A stretch of 64,000 nucleotides of DNA from Actinomycetospora corticicola (lineage in GTDB: Bacteria > Actinomycetota > Actinomycetes > Mycobacteriales > Pseudonocardiaceae): positions 2,914,001-2,978,000 of the forward strand of contig NZ_JACCBN010000001.1 in NCBI RefSeq assembly GCF_013409505.1. The letters run 5' to 3'. The notes beneath the pieces were generated by a model, which saw only the letters and a program-made list of their open reading frames with translations, made no database searches and was not told the origin of the DNA. Below, one piece after another: positions 29,692 to 37,375 of this stretch (position 1 is the first letter of the stretch; the number at the start of each line of letters is the position of its first letter). The position numbers and the translations under genes were made by a program.

Positions 29692-30363
29692 ATGAGTCCC
29701 GAGGCGATCGTCCTCGGCCTGCTCAGCGCCGTCCGCGCGACACCGCTCGCCCTGGTCTCGGGCTTCCTGCTCGCCCGGACGCCCGCCCGCCTCGTCGCCG
29801 CCTACCTCGTCGGCGGACTCCTGGTGAGCCTGCCGGTGGGGATCGGGGCGGTCCTGGTGTTCGGGGCCACCGCCGGCACCTCGGAGTCCGGGATCGGGCG
29901 GGACGTCGTCGACGTCCTGCTCGGGGCGGCCGCGCTCGGGTACGCCGTCGGCTACGCGACCGGGCGGTTCGGACAACGGGCCCCCGACGCCGGGCCGGGT
30001 CGGTTCGGGGCGCTCACCGAGCGCCTGCGGACCCCGACCGTGCCCGTCGCGGCCGCTGCCGGGATCGCGACCAACCTGCCCGGGCTCTACTACCTGGCGG
30101 CACTGGTCGCGATCCTGGAGACGCAGCCCGGACCAGCGAGCGCCGTGTTCCAGGTCCTCCTCTACAACGTGCTCCGGTTCTCCCTGCCCGCCGCCGCGCT
30201 CGCCCTCGTCGTCCTGCGCCCGGCGCAGGCGCAGCGGGTGACCGAGGCCGTCCGGGCCTTCGGGGTGCGCCATCGCCGGACGCTCATCGTCGGCGCCGCC
30301 ACGGTCGTCGGGCTCTACCTCGTCGTGCGCGGCGTGGACGGGTTGCTGGGCTCGCACACGTAG
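29692..30363 (+). CDS. GAP-family (Sap/sulfolipid-1-addressing protein-like) membrane protein
   Basis: 223-aa integral membrane protein with about six hydrophobic segments, beginning MSPEAIVLGLLSAVRATPLALVSGFLLA and containing the LPGLYYLAALVAI segment typical of the GAP/SfLAP (LysE-like) group. Mycobacterial relatives are linked to glycolipid transport across the membrane. The substrate here is unknown. Its 3' end overlaps the converging methyltransferase gene by 49 nt. The start at 29692 lacks a strong ribosome binding site. Confidence 0.65.
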   Translation: MSPEAIVLGLLSAVRATPLALVSGFLLARTPARLVAAYLVGGLLVSLPVGIGAVLVFGATAGTSESGIGRDVVDVLLGAAALGYAVGYATGRFGQRAPDAGPGRFGALTERLRTPTVPVAAAAGIATNLPGLYYLAALVAILETQPGPASAVFQVLLYNVLRFSLPAAALALVVLRPAQAQRVTEAVRAFGVRHRRTLIVGAATVVGLYLVVRGVDGLLGSHT

Positions 30364-31484
30364 GCCCGCGCGCCACGCTCGACGCGCGCGAGCACGACCG
30401 TCGCCGCGTGCGGCCCGGCGAGCTTCAACCGCGGCCGCAGCCGGTCCGGCTCGACGTCGAGCCCGCGCACCAGGATCTCCACCCGTCCGACCCCACGGCG
30501 TCGCAGCGCCTGCCGGAGCTGCTTCTCCCCGTACGGCCCCTCCTCCAGCACGCGGAACGCCCTTCCCGACGGCGGGTGGGGCCCGGTCAGGTAGGCCAGG
30601 TGCGGGTCGAGCTGGGCGAGGCCGTGCCGGGCGGCGTACTGCCGGACCAGGCCGGCCCGCACGACGGCGCCGTCGGGGTCGACGAGCCACTCGTCCACCG
30701 GCGTCACCGGGCACGTGTCGTCGTCGAGGTCGGTGAGCTCCCACCCGTCCCCGGTCGAGCTCAGGACCGTCGCCCGGCGCCGCGGCCCGCCGTCGGGAAC
30801 GAGTCCCGCGGACCACAGCGCGGCCTCGCGCACCCGCCCGTCCAGCGACACCAGCTCGACCTCGCGGGCCCACGGGACGAGCCCGAAGTCCAGCCCCGGG
30901 GCGGTCGACACGACGAGGTCGGGGCCCGGCAGTGCGGCGAGTGGCGGGGCCATCTCGTCCGGCCGGCGCACGCGGCGGCCGGAGGCGGTCCGACGGGCCG
31001 GGTCGGCGACGACGACCGCGTTCCGCGTCGGAGGCGCCAGCGCGTCGGCGCGGACCAGCGACGCGCCGGGCACGTTCGCCCGGGCCATCGCCAGGCGGAC
31101 CGGGTCCAGGTCCGAGCCGACGACGCGGTCCAGCACGGCCGAGAGCGTGGCCACCTCGACGCCCACCGAGCAGGTCACGTCGTGCACCACCCGGTCCGCC
31201 GCCACGGCCGCGAGGCGCCGCGCCCGGTGCTCGGCGACCGGGACGGCGGTGGCCTGCTCCAGCGCGTCGGAGGTCCAGAACCAGCCGTCGGAAAACCGGC
31301 CCGCAGCCCGGGCGCGCAGCAGCGCCGTCTCCAGCAGCGCGGCCGCGTGCTCCTCCCCCACGAGCCGCCGGGCCGCCGCGACGTCGCGCAGCGGGTCCCC
31401 GCCCGGGACGAAGGACGACAGCGCCGCGCGCCCGGCCCCCGACGTCAGGAAGGCGACGTCGGCGACCGAGAACGCGAACGGCAC
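30315..31484 (-). CDS. Class I SAM-dependent methyltransferase with THUMP-like domain
   Basis: 389-aa protein. A helical N-terminus (about 90 aa) precedes a Rossmann methyltransferase core with degenerate motif I (DVTCSVGVEVA), motif II GSDLDP and a VVADPARR motif resembling DPPY-type catalytic loops. The C-terminal part (from about residue 290) resembles the THUMP-like domain found with such enzymes, pointing to RNA as possible substrate. The GTG start at 31484 directly abuts the stop of the upstream methyltransferase gene. Exact target unknown. Confidence 0.7.
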   Translation of the reverse strand: MPFAFSVADVAFLTSGAGRAALSSFVPGGDPLRDVAAARRLVGEEHAAALLETALLRARAAGRFSDGWFWTSDALEQATAVPVAEHRARRLAAVAADRVVHDVTCSVGVEVATLSAVLDRVVGSDLDPVRLAMARANVPGASLVRADALAPPTRNAVVVADPARRTASGRRVRRPDEMAPPLAALPGPDLVVSTAPGLDFGLVPWAREVELVSLDGRVREAALWSAGLVPDGGPRRRATVLSSTGDGWELTDLDDDTCPVTPVDEWLVDPDGAVVRAGLVRQYAARHGLAQLDPHLAYLTGPHPPSGRAFRVLEEGPYGEKQLRQALRRRGVGRVEILVRGLDVEPDRLRPRLKLAGPHAATVVLARVERGARAYVCEPSNPSTPRTTR

Positions 31485-32471
31485 CTACAGCTCGACCGGA
31501 CCCGCGGGCTTCACCCCGGTGACCAGCGCGTTGTAGAACAACCCGCGCGGCACGACCCGCGAGAGCACGTGCTCGTCGAGCCAGGAGAGCCGCTGCCAGG
31601 ACCGGTAGGCGAACATCGCCCACGGGAACCCGAGCTTCTCCGGCGGCACGGCGGCCTCGAAGGTCCGCACCGGCCAGCCGAACAGGGCCGCCGCGAACTC
31701 CTCGGTCACGCACCGCACGTCGACCGCCCCGGCGCCGAGCGCGAACCGCTCCAGCCGCTCCGGGTCGAACACGTGCTGGTCGACGACCGCCTCCAGCGCG
31801 GCCGCGCGCGACGACTCGTCGAGCTCCGCCTGCGGACGCCGCCAGCCCTGCAGCGGGCCGAGCTTCGTCAGGTTGGTGGTCGCCCACCAGGTCGCCTGGC
31901 CGAGCTTGCGCGCGTACAGGTCGCCGATCCGCGTCGGCTCCCCCGCGAACACGAACCGGCCACCCGGCTTCAGCACGCGGAGGATCTCGCGGAACGCCCG
32001 GTCGAGGTCGGGGATGTGGTGCAGCACGGCGTGACCGACGACGAGGTCGACCGACGCGTCCGGCATCGGGATGGTCTCGGCGTCGGCGACCTTGCCGTCG
32101 ACGTCGAGCCCGAGGCCCTCGGCGTTGCGCACGGCCACCTCGACCATGCCCGGGGACAGGTCGGTGACCGTGCCCTTCTTCGCGATCCCGCCCTGCATGA
32201 GGTTGAGCAGGAAGAACCCGGTGCCGCTGCCGATCTCGAGGGCGTGCTCGAACGGCCCGACGTCACCGGCCACCGCCCGGAAGCGTCCGACCGCGAAGGA
32301 GATGCAGCGCTCGTCGTACGAGATCGACCACTTCTCGTCGTACGTCCCCGCCTCCCAGTCGTGGTAGAGGACGTTGGCGAGCTTGGGGTCGTCGAAGGCG
32401 GCGTCGACCTCCGCCTGGGTGGGGGATACGGAGCGCAGCGGAGCTGGACCGTTCGAGGCAGCCACGCTCAC
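31485..32471 (-). CDS. Class I SAM-dependent methyltransferase
   Basis: 328-aa methyltransferase with a clear UbiE/COQ5-like core: ALEIGSGTGFFLLNL (motif I), VTDLSPGM (motif II), VVGHAVLHHIPD and LKPGGRFVFAGEPTR (motifs after III). A roughly 110-aa C-terminal part is rich in aromatic residues. The GTG start at 32471 overlaps the crotonase stop (GTGA). The first residues come from a short repeat (32424-32450) also seen at 4383 and 61547. Substrate not identifiable; operon neighbours are a crotonase and an ABC ATPase. Confidence 0.8.
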   Translation of the reverse strand: MSVAASNGPAPLRSVSPTQAEVDAAFDDPKLANVLYHDWEAGTYDEKWSISYDERCISFAVGRFRAVAGDVGPFEHALEIGSGTGFFLLNLMQGGIAKKGTVTDLSPGMVEVAVRNAEGLGLDVDGKVADAETIPMPDASVDLVVGHAVLHHIPDLDRAFREILRVLKPGGRFVFAGEPTRIGDLYARKLGQATWWATTNLTKLGPLQGWRRPQAELDESSRAAALEAVVDQHVFDPERLERFALGAGAVDVRCVTEEFAAALFGWPVRTFEAAVPPEKLGFPWAMFAYRSWQRLSWLDEHVLSRVVPRGLFYNALVTGVKPAGPVEL

Positions 32472-33247
32472 CGACCCAGGAACTGGGCCTTGCCGGGCCC
32501 GTTCTCGACGAAGCTGCGCATGCCGATGACCTGGTCCTCGGTGCCGAACAGCGCGGCGAACACCTCGGACTCGAAGTCCAGGCCGTCGCGCAGGTCCATG
32601 CCGAGGCCGCGGTCGATGGCGTTCTTCGCGGCGGCGAGCGCGCGCGTCGGGCCGTTGGCGAACTGCTCGGCCCAGGCGCGCGCCCGCGTGTAGACCTCGT
32701 CCGGCGCGACGACCTCGTCGACGATGCCCAGCTCCAGCGCCTCGGGCATCTTCACGAAGCGCCCGGAGAAGATCAGGTCCTTGGCCTTGGCCGGGCCGAT
32801 CAGGCGCGCGAGGCGCTGTGTGCCGCCGCCGCCGGGGATGATGCCGAGCAGGATCTCCGGGAGGCCGACCGTCGCGTTGTCGCCGGCGATCCGGCGGTCG
32901 CAGGACAGCGCGATCTCGAACCCGCCGCCGAGCGCGTAGCCGGTCAGCGCGCACACCGTCGGCTTCGGGATCTCCGAGACGGCCCCGAACCCGTGCGAGA
33001 GCTCGCGGGACCGCGCGGCCATCTGCGCGTAGGTGAGGTCGGCCATCTCCTTGACGTCGGCGCCGGCCGCGAGGACCTTCTCGCCGCCGTAGACGATCAC
33101 CGCGCGCACGTCGTCGCGCTGCGCCGCCTCCGACGCGATCTGCGCCAGCTCGATGTTGACCTGGCGGTTCACCGCGTTCATCGGCGGACGGTCCAGGCGG
33201 ATGGTGCCGATGCCGCCCTCGACCTCGAGGCGCACGAACTCCGTCAC
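32468..33247 (-). CDS. Enoyl-CoA hydratase/isomerase (crotonase family)
   Basis: 259-aa crotonase-fold enzyme. The oxyanion-hole segments AAGADVKEM and YALGGGFE are present, and the two hydratase glutamates are both there, 20 residues apart as in rat enoyl-CoA hydratase (GGGFE and LPEILLG). True 2-enoyl-CoA hydration in fatty-acid or amino-acid degradation is therefore likely. The GTG start at 33247 is supported by AAGGAG upstream. It is the second gene of a minus-strand operon after the ABC ATPase (31-nt gap). Confidence 0.88.
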   Translation of the reverse strand: MTEFVRLEVEGGIGTIRLDRPPMNAVNRQVNIELAQIASEAAQRDDVRAVIVYGGEKVLAAGADVKEMADLTYAQMAARSRELSHGFGAVSEIPKPTVCALTGYALGGGFEIALSCDRRIAGDNATVGLPEILLGIIPGGGGTQRLARLIGPAKAKDLIFSGRFVKMPEALELGIVDEVVAPDEVYTRARAWAEQFANGPTRALAAAKNAIDRGLGMDLRDGLDFESEVFAALFGTEDQVIGMRSFVENGPGKAQFLGR

Positions 33248-33278
33248 AGCTGCTCCTTCTGGGTTGATCGCCGCGACC

Positions 33279-34112
33279 CTAGCGCCGGTAGGCGGTGAAG
33301 CGACCGCGGCGGCTCAGCAGCTCGAGCGGCTGACCGAAGGCGGCCGAGAGGTTCTCCGAGGTCATGACGTCGTCGAGCAGGCCCTGCGCGACGATCCCAC
33401 CCTCGCGCAGCAGCATCCCGTGCGTGAAGCCCGGCGGGATCTCCTCCACGTGGTGGGTGACCATCACCATGGTCGGGCCGTCGGGGTCGGCGGCGAGCGC
33501 GGTGAGGCCCGCCACCAGGTCCTCGCGGCCGCCGAGGTCGAGCCCGGACGCCGGCTCGTCGAGCAGCAGCAGCTCCGGGTCGGTCATCAGCGCCCGCGCG
33601 AGCAGGGTGCGCTGGCGCTCGCCGGAGGACAGCGTGCCGAAGGCCCGACCGGCCAGCGGCAGGGCGCCCAGCACCTCGAGCATGGCCTCGGCGCGCCCGT
33701 CGTCGACCGCGTCGTAGGTCTCCCGCCAGGTGCCGAGCACGCCGTAGCCCGCGGAGCGCACGACGTCGAGCACGAGCTCGTCGCCGGGCACCCGGGTGCC
33801 GAGGGCCGCGGAGGCGAGGCCGATCCGTTCCCGCAGCTCGAACACGTTGACCCGGCCCATCCGCTCCCCGAGCAGGTCCACCAGGCCCGACGTCGGGTGC
33901 AGCTCGGCCGCCGCGAGACGCAGCAGCGTCGTCTTGCCGGCGCCGTTCGGGCCGATCACGACCCACCGCTCGTCGAGCTCCACGGTCCAGTCGATGCCGG
34001 TGACCAGCCGGTTCCCGCCCCGGCGCACCGAGACCTCGCGCATGCGCACGATCTCGTCGTCGTGCGGGCGGTCGTCGGTGGCCGGAACCGGGTCAGCGCT
34101 CACAGTGGCCAT
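33279..34112 (-). CDS. Stand-alone ABC transporter ATPase (ModF-like)
   Basis: 277-aa ABC ATPase without a membrane partner in the window. Walker A GPNGAGKTT, signature LSSGERQR, Walker B LLLLDEPASGLD and switch THHVEEIPPG are intact. The THHVEEIPPGFTH form is typical of the small ModF-like group. It may serve transport or a translation-linked role; the sequence does not decide. Start at the ATG 34112 with GGAGAGG immediately upstream; an in-frame GTG three codons later is an alternative. Confidence 0.8.
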   Translation of the reverse strand: MATVSADPVPATDDRPHDDEIVRMREVSVRRGGNRLVTGIDWTVELDERWVVIGPNGAGKTTLLRLAAAELHPTSGLVDLLGERMGRVNVFELRERIGLASAALGTRVPGDELVLDVVRSAGYGVLGTWRETYDAVDDGRAEAMLEVLGALPLAGRAFGTLSSGERQRTLLARALMTDPELLLLDEPASGLDLGGREDLVAGLTALAADPDGPTMVMVTHHVEEIPPGFTHGMLLREGGIVAQGLLDDVMTSENLSAAFGQPLELLSRRGRFTAYRR

Positions 34113-34176
34113 CCTCTCCGATCCGATCGGGGCGATCATGGGAGGGGACGGGGTTCATCGGGCACGATCGACCGCC

Positions 34177-36231
34177 ATGCGCACCACCAGCCCCACCGGT
34201 ACCTCGTTGCGCGGCGTCGAGCTCGGTGAGGACGGCACCCTGTCGGTCGCCGTCCCCGCGACGACGACCGCCGAGGCGGTCGAGGTGTGCCTGCTGGAGG
34301 GCTCCTGGGAGTCCGGACGGCGGGTGGAGCTCGTTCCCGACGACGGGGGCTGGTGGCGCGGGCAGGTCGCGGGAGTCGGGGCGGGCACCGGATACGGCCT
34401 GCGGGTCCACGGGCCGTGGTCGCCCCGGACCGGGGTGCGCACCAACCCGGCCAAGCTCCTCGTGGACCCGTGGGCCCGCCGGGTGGACGGGAACCTCACC
34501 TCGCTCGGGGCCGCGCTCGCGCACGTCGACGACGACCCGTTCGGCCGGGTCTCCGCCGTCGACTCGGCCGGGCGGGTGCCCTTCGCGCTGGTCCCGGAGC
34601 CCGCACCCGTCGTCGGGAAGGAGCGGCCGGAGGTCCCGTGGCGGGACACGGTGATCTACGAGACCCACGTGCGTGACCTGACGATGCGGCACCCCGAGGT
34701 GCCGGAGCACCAGCGCGGCACGTTCGCCGGCGTGGCGCACCCGGCGGTGCTCGAGCACCTCACGCGGCTGGGCGTCACGACCGTCGAGCTGCTGCCGGTG
34801 TTCGCGAACGCGCCGGAGCCGTCGCTGCTGGCGCGCGGGGCGCACAACCACTGGGGCTACTCGACGCTGGCCTACCTCGCGCCGGAACCGCGCTACGCCT
34901 CGGTGCGGGGGCAGGAGATCCCGGAGTTCCGGGCGATGGTCGACGCCCTGCACGCGGCCGACCTCGAGGTCGTGCTCGACGTGGTGTTCAACCACTCCTG
35001 CGAGGGCGGGGTCGGCGGGCCGTCGCTGTCGTGGCGCGGGCTGGACGCCCCGTCGTGGTACCAGATCGGGCCCGACGGCCGGGACATCGACTTCACCGGG
35101 TGCGGCAACACCTTCGACGCCGGATCACCGCTGGTGGCGGCCCTGGTCCTCGACTGCCTGCGGTACTGGGTGACCGAGATGGGCGTGGACGGGTTCCGGT
35201 TCGACCTGGCGTCGACGCTCGGGCGGCCGGGACGCTCGGGGTTCTCGCGGGACGCGCCGTTGCTGTCGGCGCTCGCCTCGGACCCCGTGCTGTCCGGCGT
35301 CAAGCTGATCGCCGAGCCGTGGGACGCGACCGGCGAGGGCTACCAGGTCGGCGGGTTCGGCGCGGTGTGGGCGGAGTGGAACGGGCGCTACCGCGACGGC
35401 GTGCGCGACTTCTGGCGGCGCGAGGGCGCCGTGTCGGAGATCGTCACGCGGCTCGCGGGCTCCTCGGACATCTACTGGCCGCGGCGGGGTCCGGCCGCAT
35501 CGGTGAACTTCGTGACCGCCCACGACGGCTTCACCCTGCGCGACCTCGTCTCCTACGACCACAAGCACAACGAGGCCAACGGCGAGGACAACCGCGACGG
35601 CACGGACGACAACCGCTCCTGGAACGGCGGGGTGGAGGGTGAGACGGACGATCCCGCCGTCCTGGAGCTGCGAGCGCGGCAGACCCGGAACCTGCTCGCC
35701 ACCCTCGGGCTCTCGGCCGGCACCCCGATGCTGCTCGGCGGCGACGAGCTCGGCCACACCCAGCACGGCAACAACAACGCCTACTGCCTCGACGACGAGA
35801 CGTCGTGGCGGTCGTGGGACGCCGATCCGGCCCTGGCGGGGTTCGTGGCCCGGGTGTTCGCCCTGCGTCGGTCGGTGCCCGAACTGCGCCGCGACGACTT
35901 CTACTACGGGCACTCCGACCTGCCGGCCGGCGAGGTGCCGGACATCGTCTGGCTCTCCGAGACCGCCCGCGAGCTCGGCGCCGAGGACTGGGGCCACCAC
36001 AAGGAGACCCTCGTCGTCCGGGTCCGCTCGTCGTCCTCGCTGCTGCTGGTGCTGCACTCCGGAGCCGGCGACGTCGACGTCGAGCTGCCGACCTGGCTCG
36101 GCGACACGACGTTCGTGCCCGAGCTGACCTCCGGCACCCCGGACGGGGCGCCGGCGTCGGTGGAGCCGTTGGCCGCCGGCTCGTCGGTCACCGTGCCGCC
36201 GCACTCGTTCCTGGTGTTCCGCTCGGTCTGA
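34177..36231 (+). CDS. glgX: Glycogen debranching enzyme GlgX
   Basis: 684-aa GH13 isoamylase-type enzyme that hydrolyses alpha-1,6 branches of glycogen after phosphorylase trimming. N-terminal CBM48-like domain (to about residue 150), then the TIM barrel: YETHVRDLT, VFNHSCEG, catalytic nucleophile Asp in VDGFRFDLAS, acid/base Glu in LIAEPWD and the transition-state Asp in TAHDGFT. The NFVTAHDGFTLRDLVSYDHKHNEANGE region is diagnostic of GlgX. The nearby glgP, encoded on the other strand, gives the matching phosphorylase. Confidence 0.94.
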   Translation: MRTTSPTGTSLRGVELGEDGTLSVAVPATTTAEAVEVCLLEGSWESGRRVELVPDDGGWWRGQVAGVGAGTGYGLRVHGPWSPRTGVRTNPAKLLVDPWARRVDGNLTSLGAALAHVDDDPFGRVSAVDSAGRVPFALVPEPAPVVGKERPEVPWRDTVIYETHVRDLTMRHPEVPEHQRGTFAGVAHPAVLEHLTRLGVTTVELLPVFANAPEPSLLARGAHNHWGYSTLAYLAPEPRYASVRGQEIPEFRAMVDALHAADLEVVLDVVFNHSCEGGVGGPSLSWRGLDAPSWYQIGPDGRDIDFTGCGNTFDAGSPLVAALVLDCLRYWVTEMGVDGFRFDLASTLGRPGRSGFSRDAPLLSALASDPVLSGVKLIAEPWDATGEGYQVGGFGAVWAEWNGRYRDGVRDFWRREGAVSEIVTRLAGSSDIYWPRRGPAASVNFVTAHDGFTLRDLVSYDHKHNEANGEDNRDGTDDNRSWNGGVEGETDDPAVLELRARQTRNLLATLGLSAGTPMLLGGDELGHTQHGNNNAYCLDDETSWRSWDADPALAGFVARVFALRRSVPELRRDDFYYGHSDLPAGEVPDIVWLSETARELGAEDWGHHKETLVVRVRSSSSLLLVLHSGAGDVDVELPTWLGDTTFVPELTSGTPDGAPASVEPLAAGSSVTVPPHSFLVFRSV

Positions 36232-36244
36232 GCCGGGCTTTCGA

Positions 36245-36292
36245 ACTTGTGTGGCATTGGGGTCACCCAGGTGCACCCGTTGCCACACAAGT
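36245..36292. repeat. Palindromic element left of the AbiEi-DUF559 gene (family 4, copy 1)
   Basis: 12-bp perfect arms ACTTGTGTGGCA/TGCCACACAAGT enclose the word GGTCACCCAGGTGCACCC. It equals the reverse complement of the copy at 37267-37316 at 41 of 48 positions. It lies 13 nt after the glgX stop and could double as a terminator. Confidence 0.8.
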
Positions 36293-36362
36293 CGGTGCGG
36301 GCGGAACCCGTGGGAGCCGATCGGCCCGCCGCTGCGTCGGAGCCCGTGTGGGGAACGGACAG

Positions 36363-37268
36363 ATGGGTGCAGCTCGACTGCGCCGCCAGATGCAGGATCA
36401 GGACGGCGTGGCCACCGTGCGGCAGGCGAAGGATGCCGGCTACTCGAAGGTGGCCATCGCCGGGAAGATCCGCCGCGGCGAGTGGGAGCGGCCGGCACAC
36501 GGGGTGCTCCGGACGACCGACCACCCGAACACGCCGAGGTCCCGCATACGCGTCGCCATGCTGTCGGTCGGCGCCGACGCGACCCTCGTCGGCCGGTCCG
36601 CCGCGTACTGGTGGCAGATGACGGACATCGCGCCGGCAGACGTCGAGGTCGCCGTCCCGAAGCGCAGTCAGCCACGGCGTCGTCCGGGCGTCAGCGTGAT
36701 CCGACGGGACCTGTCACCGTCCGATCGGATCTCCGTCGACGGACTCCTGGTCACGAAGAAGGCGGTCACCGTCCTGGCCGCGGTCGCCGCCCTCGGACTG
36801 CTCGCGGGCGCCAAGTTCATGGACCGGGTTCTGCAGAAGGGGCTGGTCGCCCTCGATGCGCTCCTGGAGTGCCATGAGAGCAGTCGAGGACGTCACGGTG
36901 CCGTCGTCGGCGCGTCGCTCCTGGCCCTGGCCGCCGGTGGTGCCCGGTCCGAGGCCGAACGGATGGCACACCGGGTCCTGCGGGAGGCGGGAATCACGGG
37001 ATGGGAGGCCGACCACCGCGTGATGTTGCCGCGCCACGGCCCCGCCGTCCTGGACCTGGCGTTCCTGGGGCAGCGGGTGCTCGTGGAGATCGACGGCTGG
37101 GCGTACCACCGGGGCCTGCGCGCATTCCTCCACGACACCCGGCGGCAGAACGCGCTTGTGCTCGCGGGTTGGATCGTCATCCGGACGAACTGGCACGAGT
37201 TGAAGGAACGCCCCGACGCGTTCGTCGTCACGGTCCGCGATGCACTCGCCGACCGAGCCCGGTGCTGA
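36363..37268 (+). CDS. AbiEi-type antitoxin domain fused to DUF559 nuclease-like domain
   Basis: 301-aa protein. The N-terminal about 60 residues (VATVRQAKDAGYSKVAIAGKIRRGEWERPAHGV) form the winged-helix seen in AbiEi_4 antitoxins of type IV systems. The C-terminal third (from about residue 210: EADHRVMLP, DLAFLGQRVLVEIDGW, DTRRQNALVLAGWIVIRTNW) is a DUF559/Vsr-like PD-(D/E)xK fold, with an acidic cluster around EIDG. No AbiEii partner is adjacent. The gene is bounded on both sides by inverted copies of one palindromic element, its stop falling inside the right copy. Function unknown; a defence or selfish-element role is possible. ATG at 36363; a GTG at 36348 is an alternative. Confidence 0.75.
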   Translation: MGAARLRRQMQDQDGVATVRQAKDAGYSKVAIAGKIRRGEWERPAHGVLRTTDHPNTPRSRIRVAMLSVGADATLVGRSAAYWWQMTDIAPADVEVAVPKRSQPRRRPGVSVIRRDLSPSDRISVDGLLVTKKAVTVLAAVAALGLLAGAKFMDRVLQKGLVALDALLECHESSRGRHGAVVGASLLALAAGGARSEAERMAHRVLREAGITGWEADHRVMLPRHGPAVLDLAFLGQRVLVEIDGWAYHRGLRAFLHDTRRQNALVLAGWIVIRTNWHELKERPDAFVVTVRDALADRARC

Positions 37269-37316
37269 CTTGTGTGGCACGGAGTGCACCTGGGTCACCC
37301 GCGTGCCACACAAGTC
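37267..37316. repeat. Palindromic element right of the AbiEi-DUF559 gene (family 4, copy 2)
   Basis: 14-bp perfect arms GACTTGTGTGGCAC/GTGCCACACAAGTC with the inner word GTGCACCTGGGTCACCC. It is the inverted counterpart of 36245-36292. It overlaps the last codon of the AbiEi-DUF559 gene and lies 60 nt from the converging glgP stop. Confidence 0.8.
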
Positions 37317-37375
37317 CCGGCAGTCATCCGGCGCGACGGGCCCGGGGCGACCCGGACCCGTCGTCGGGAACGGGA

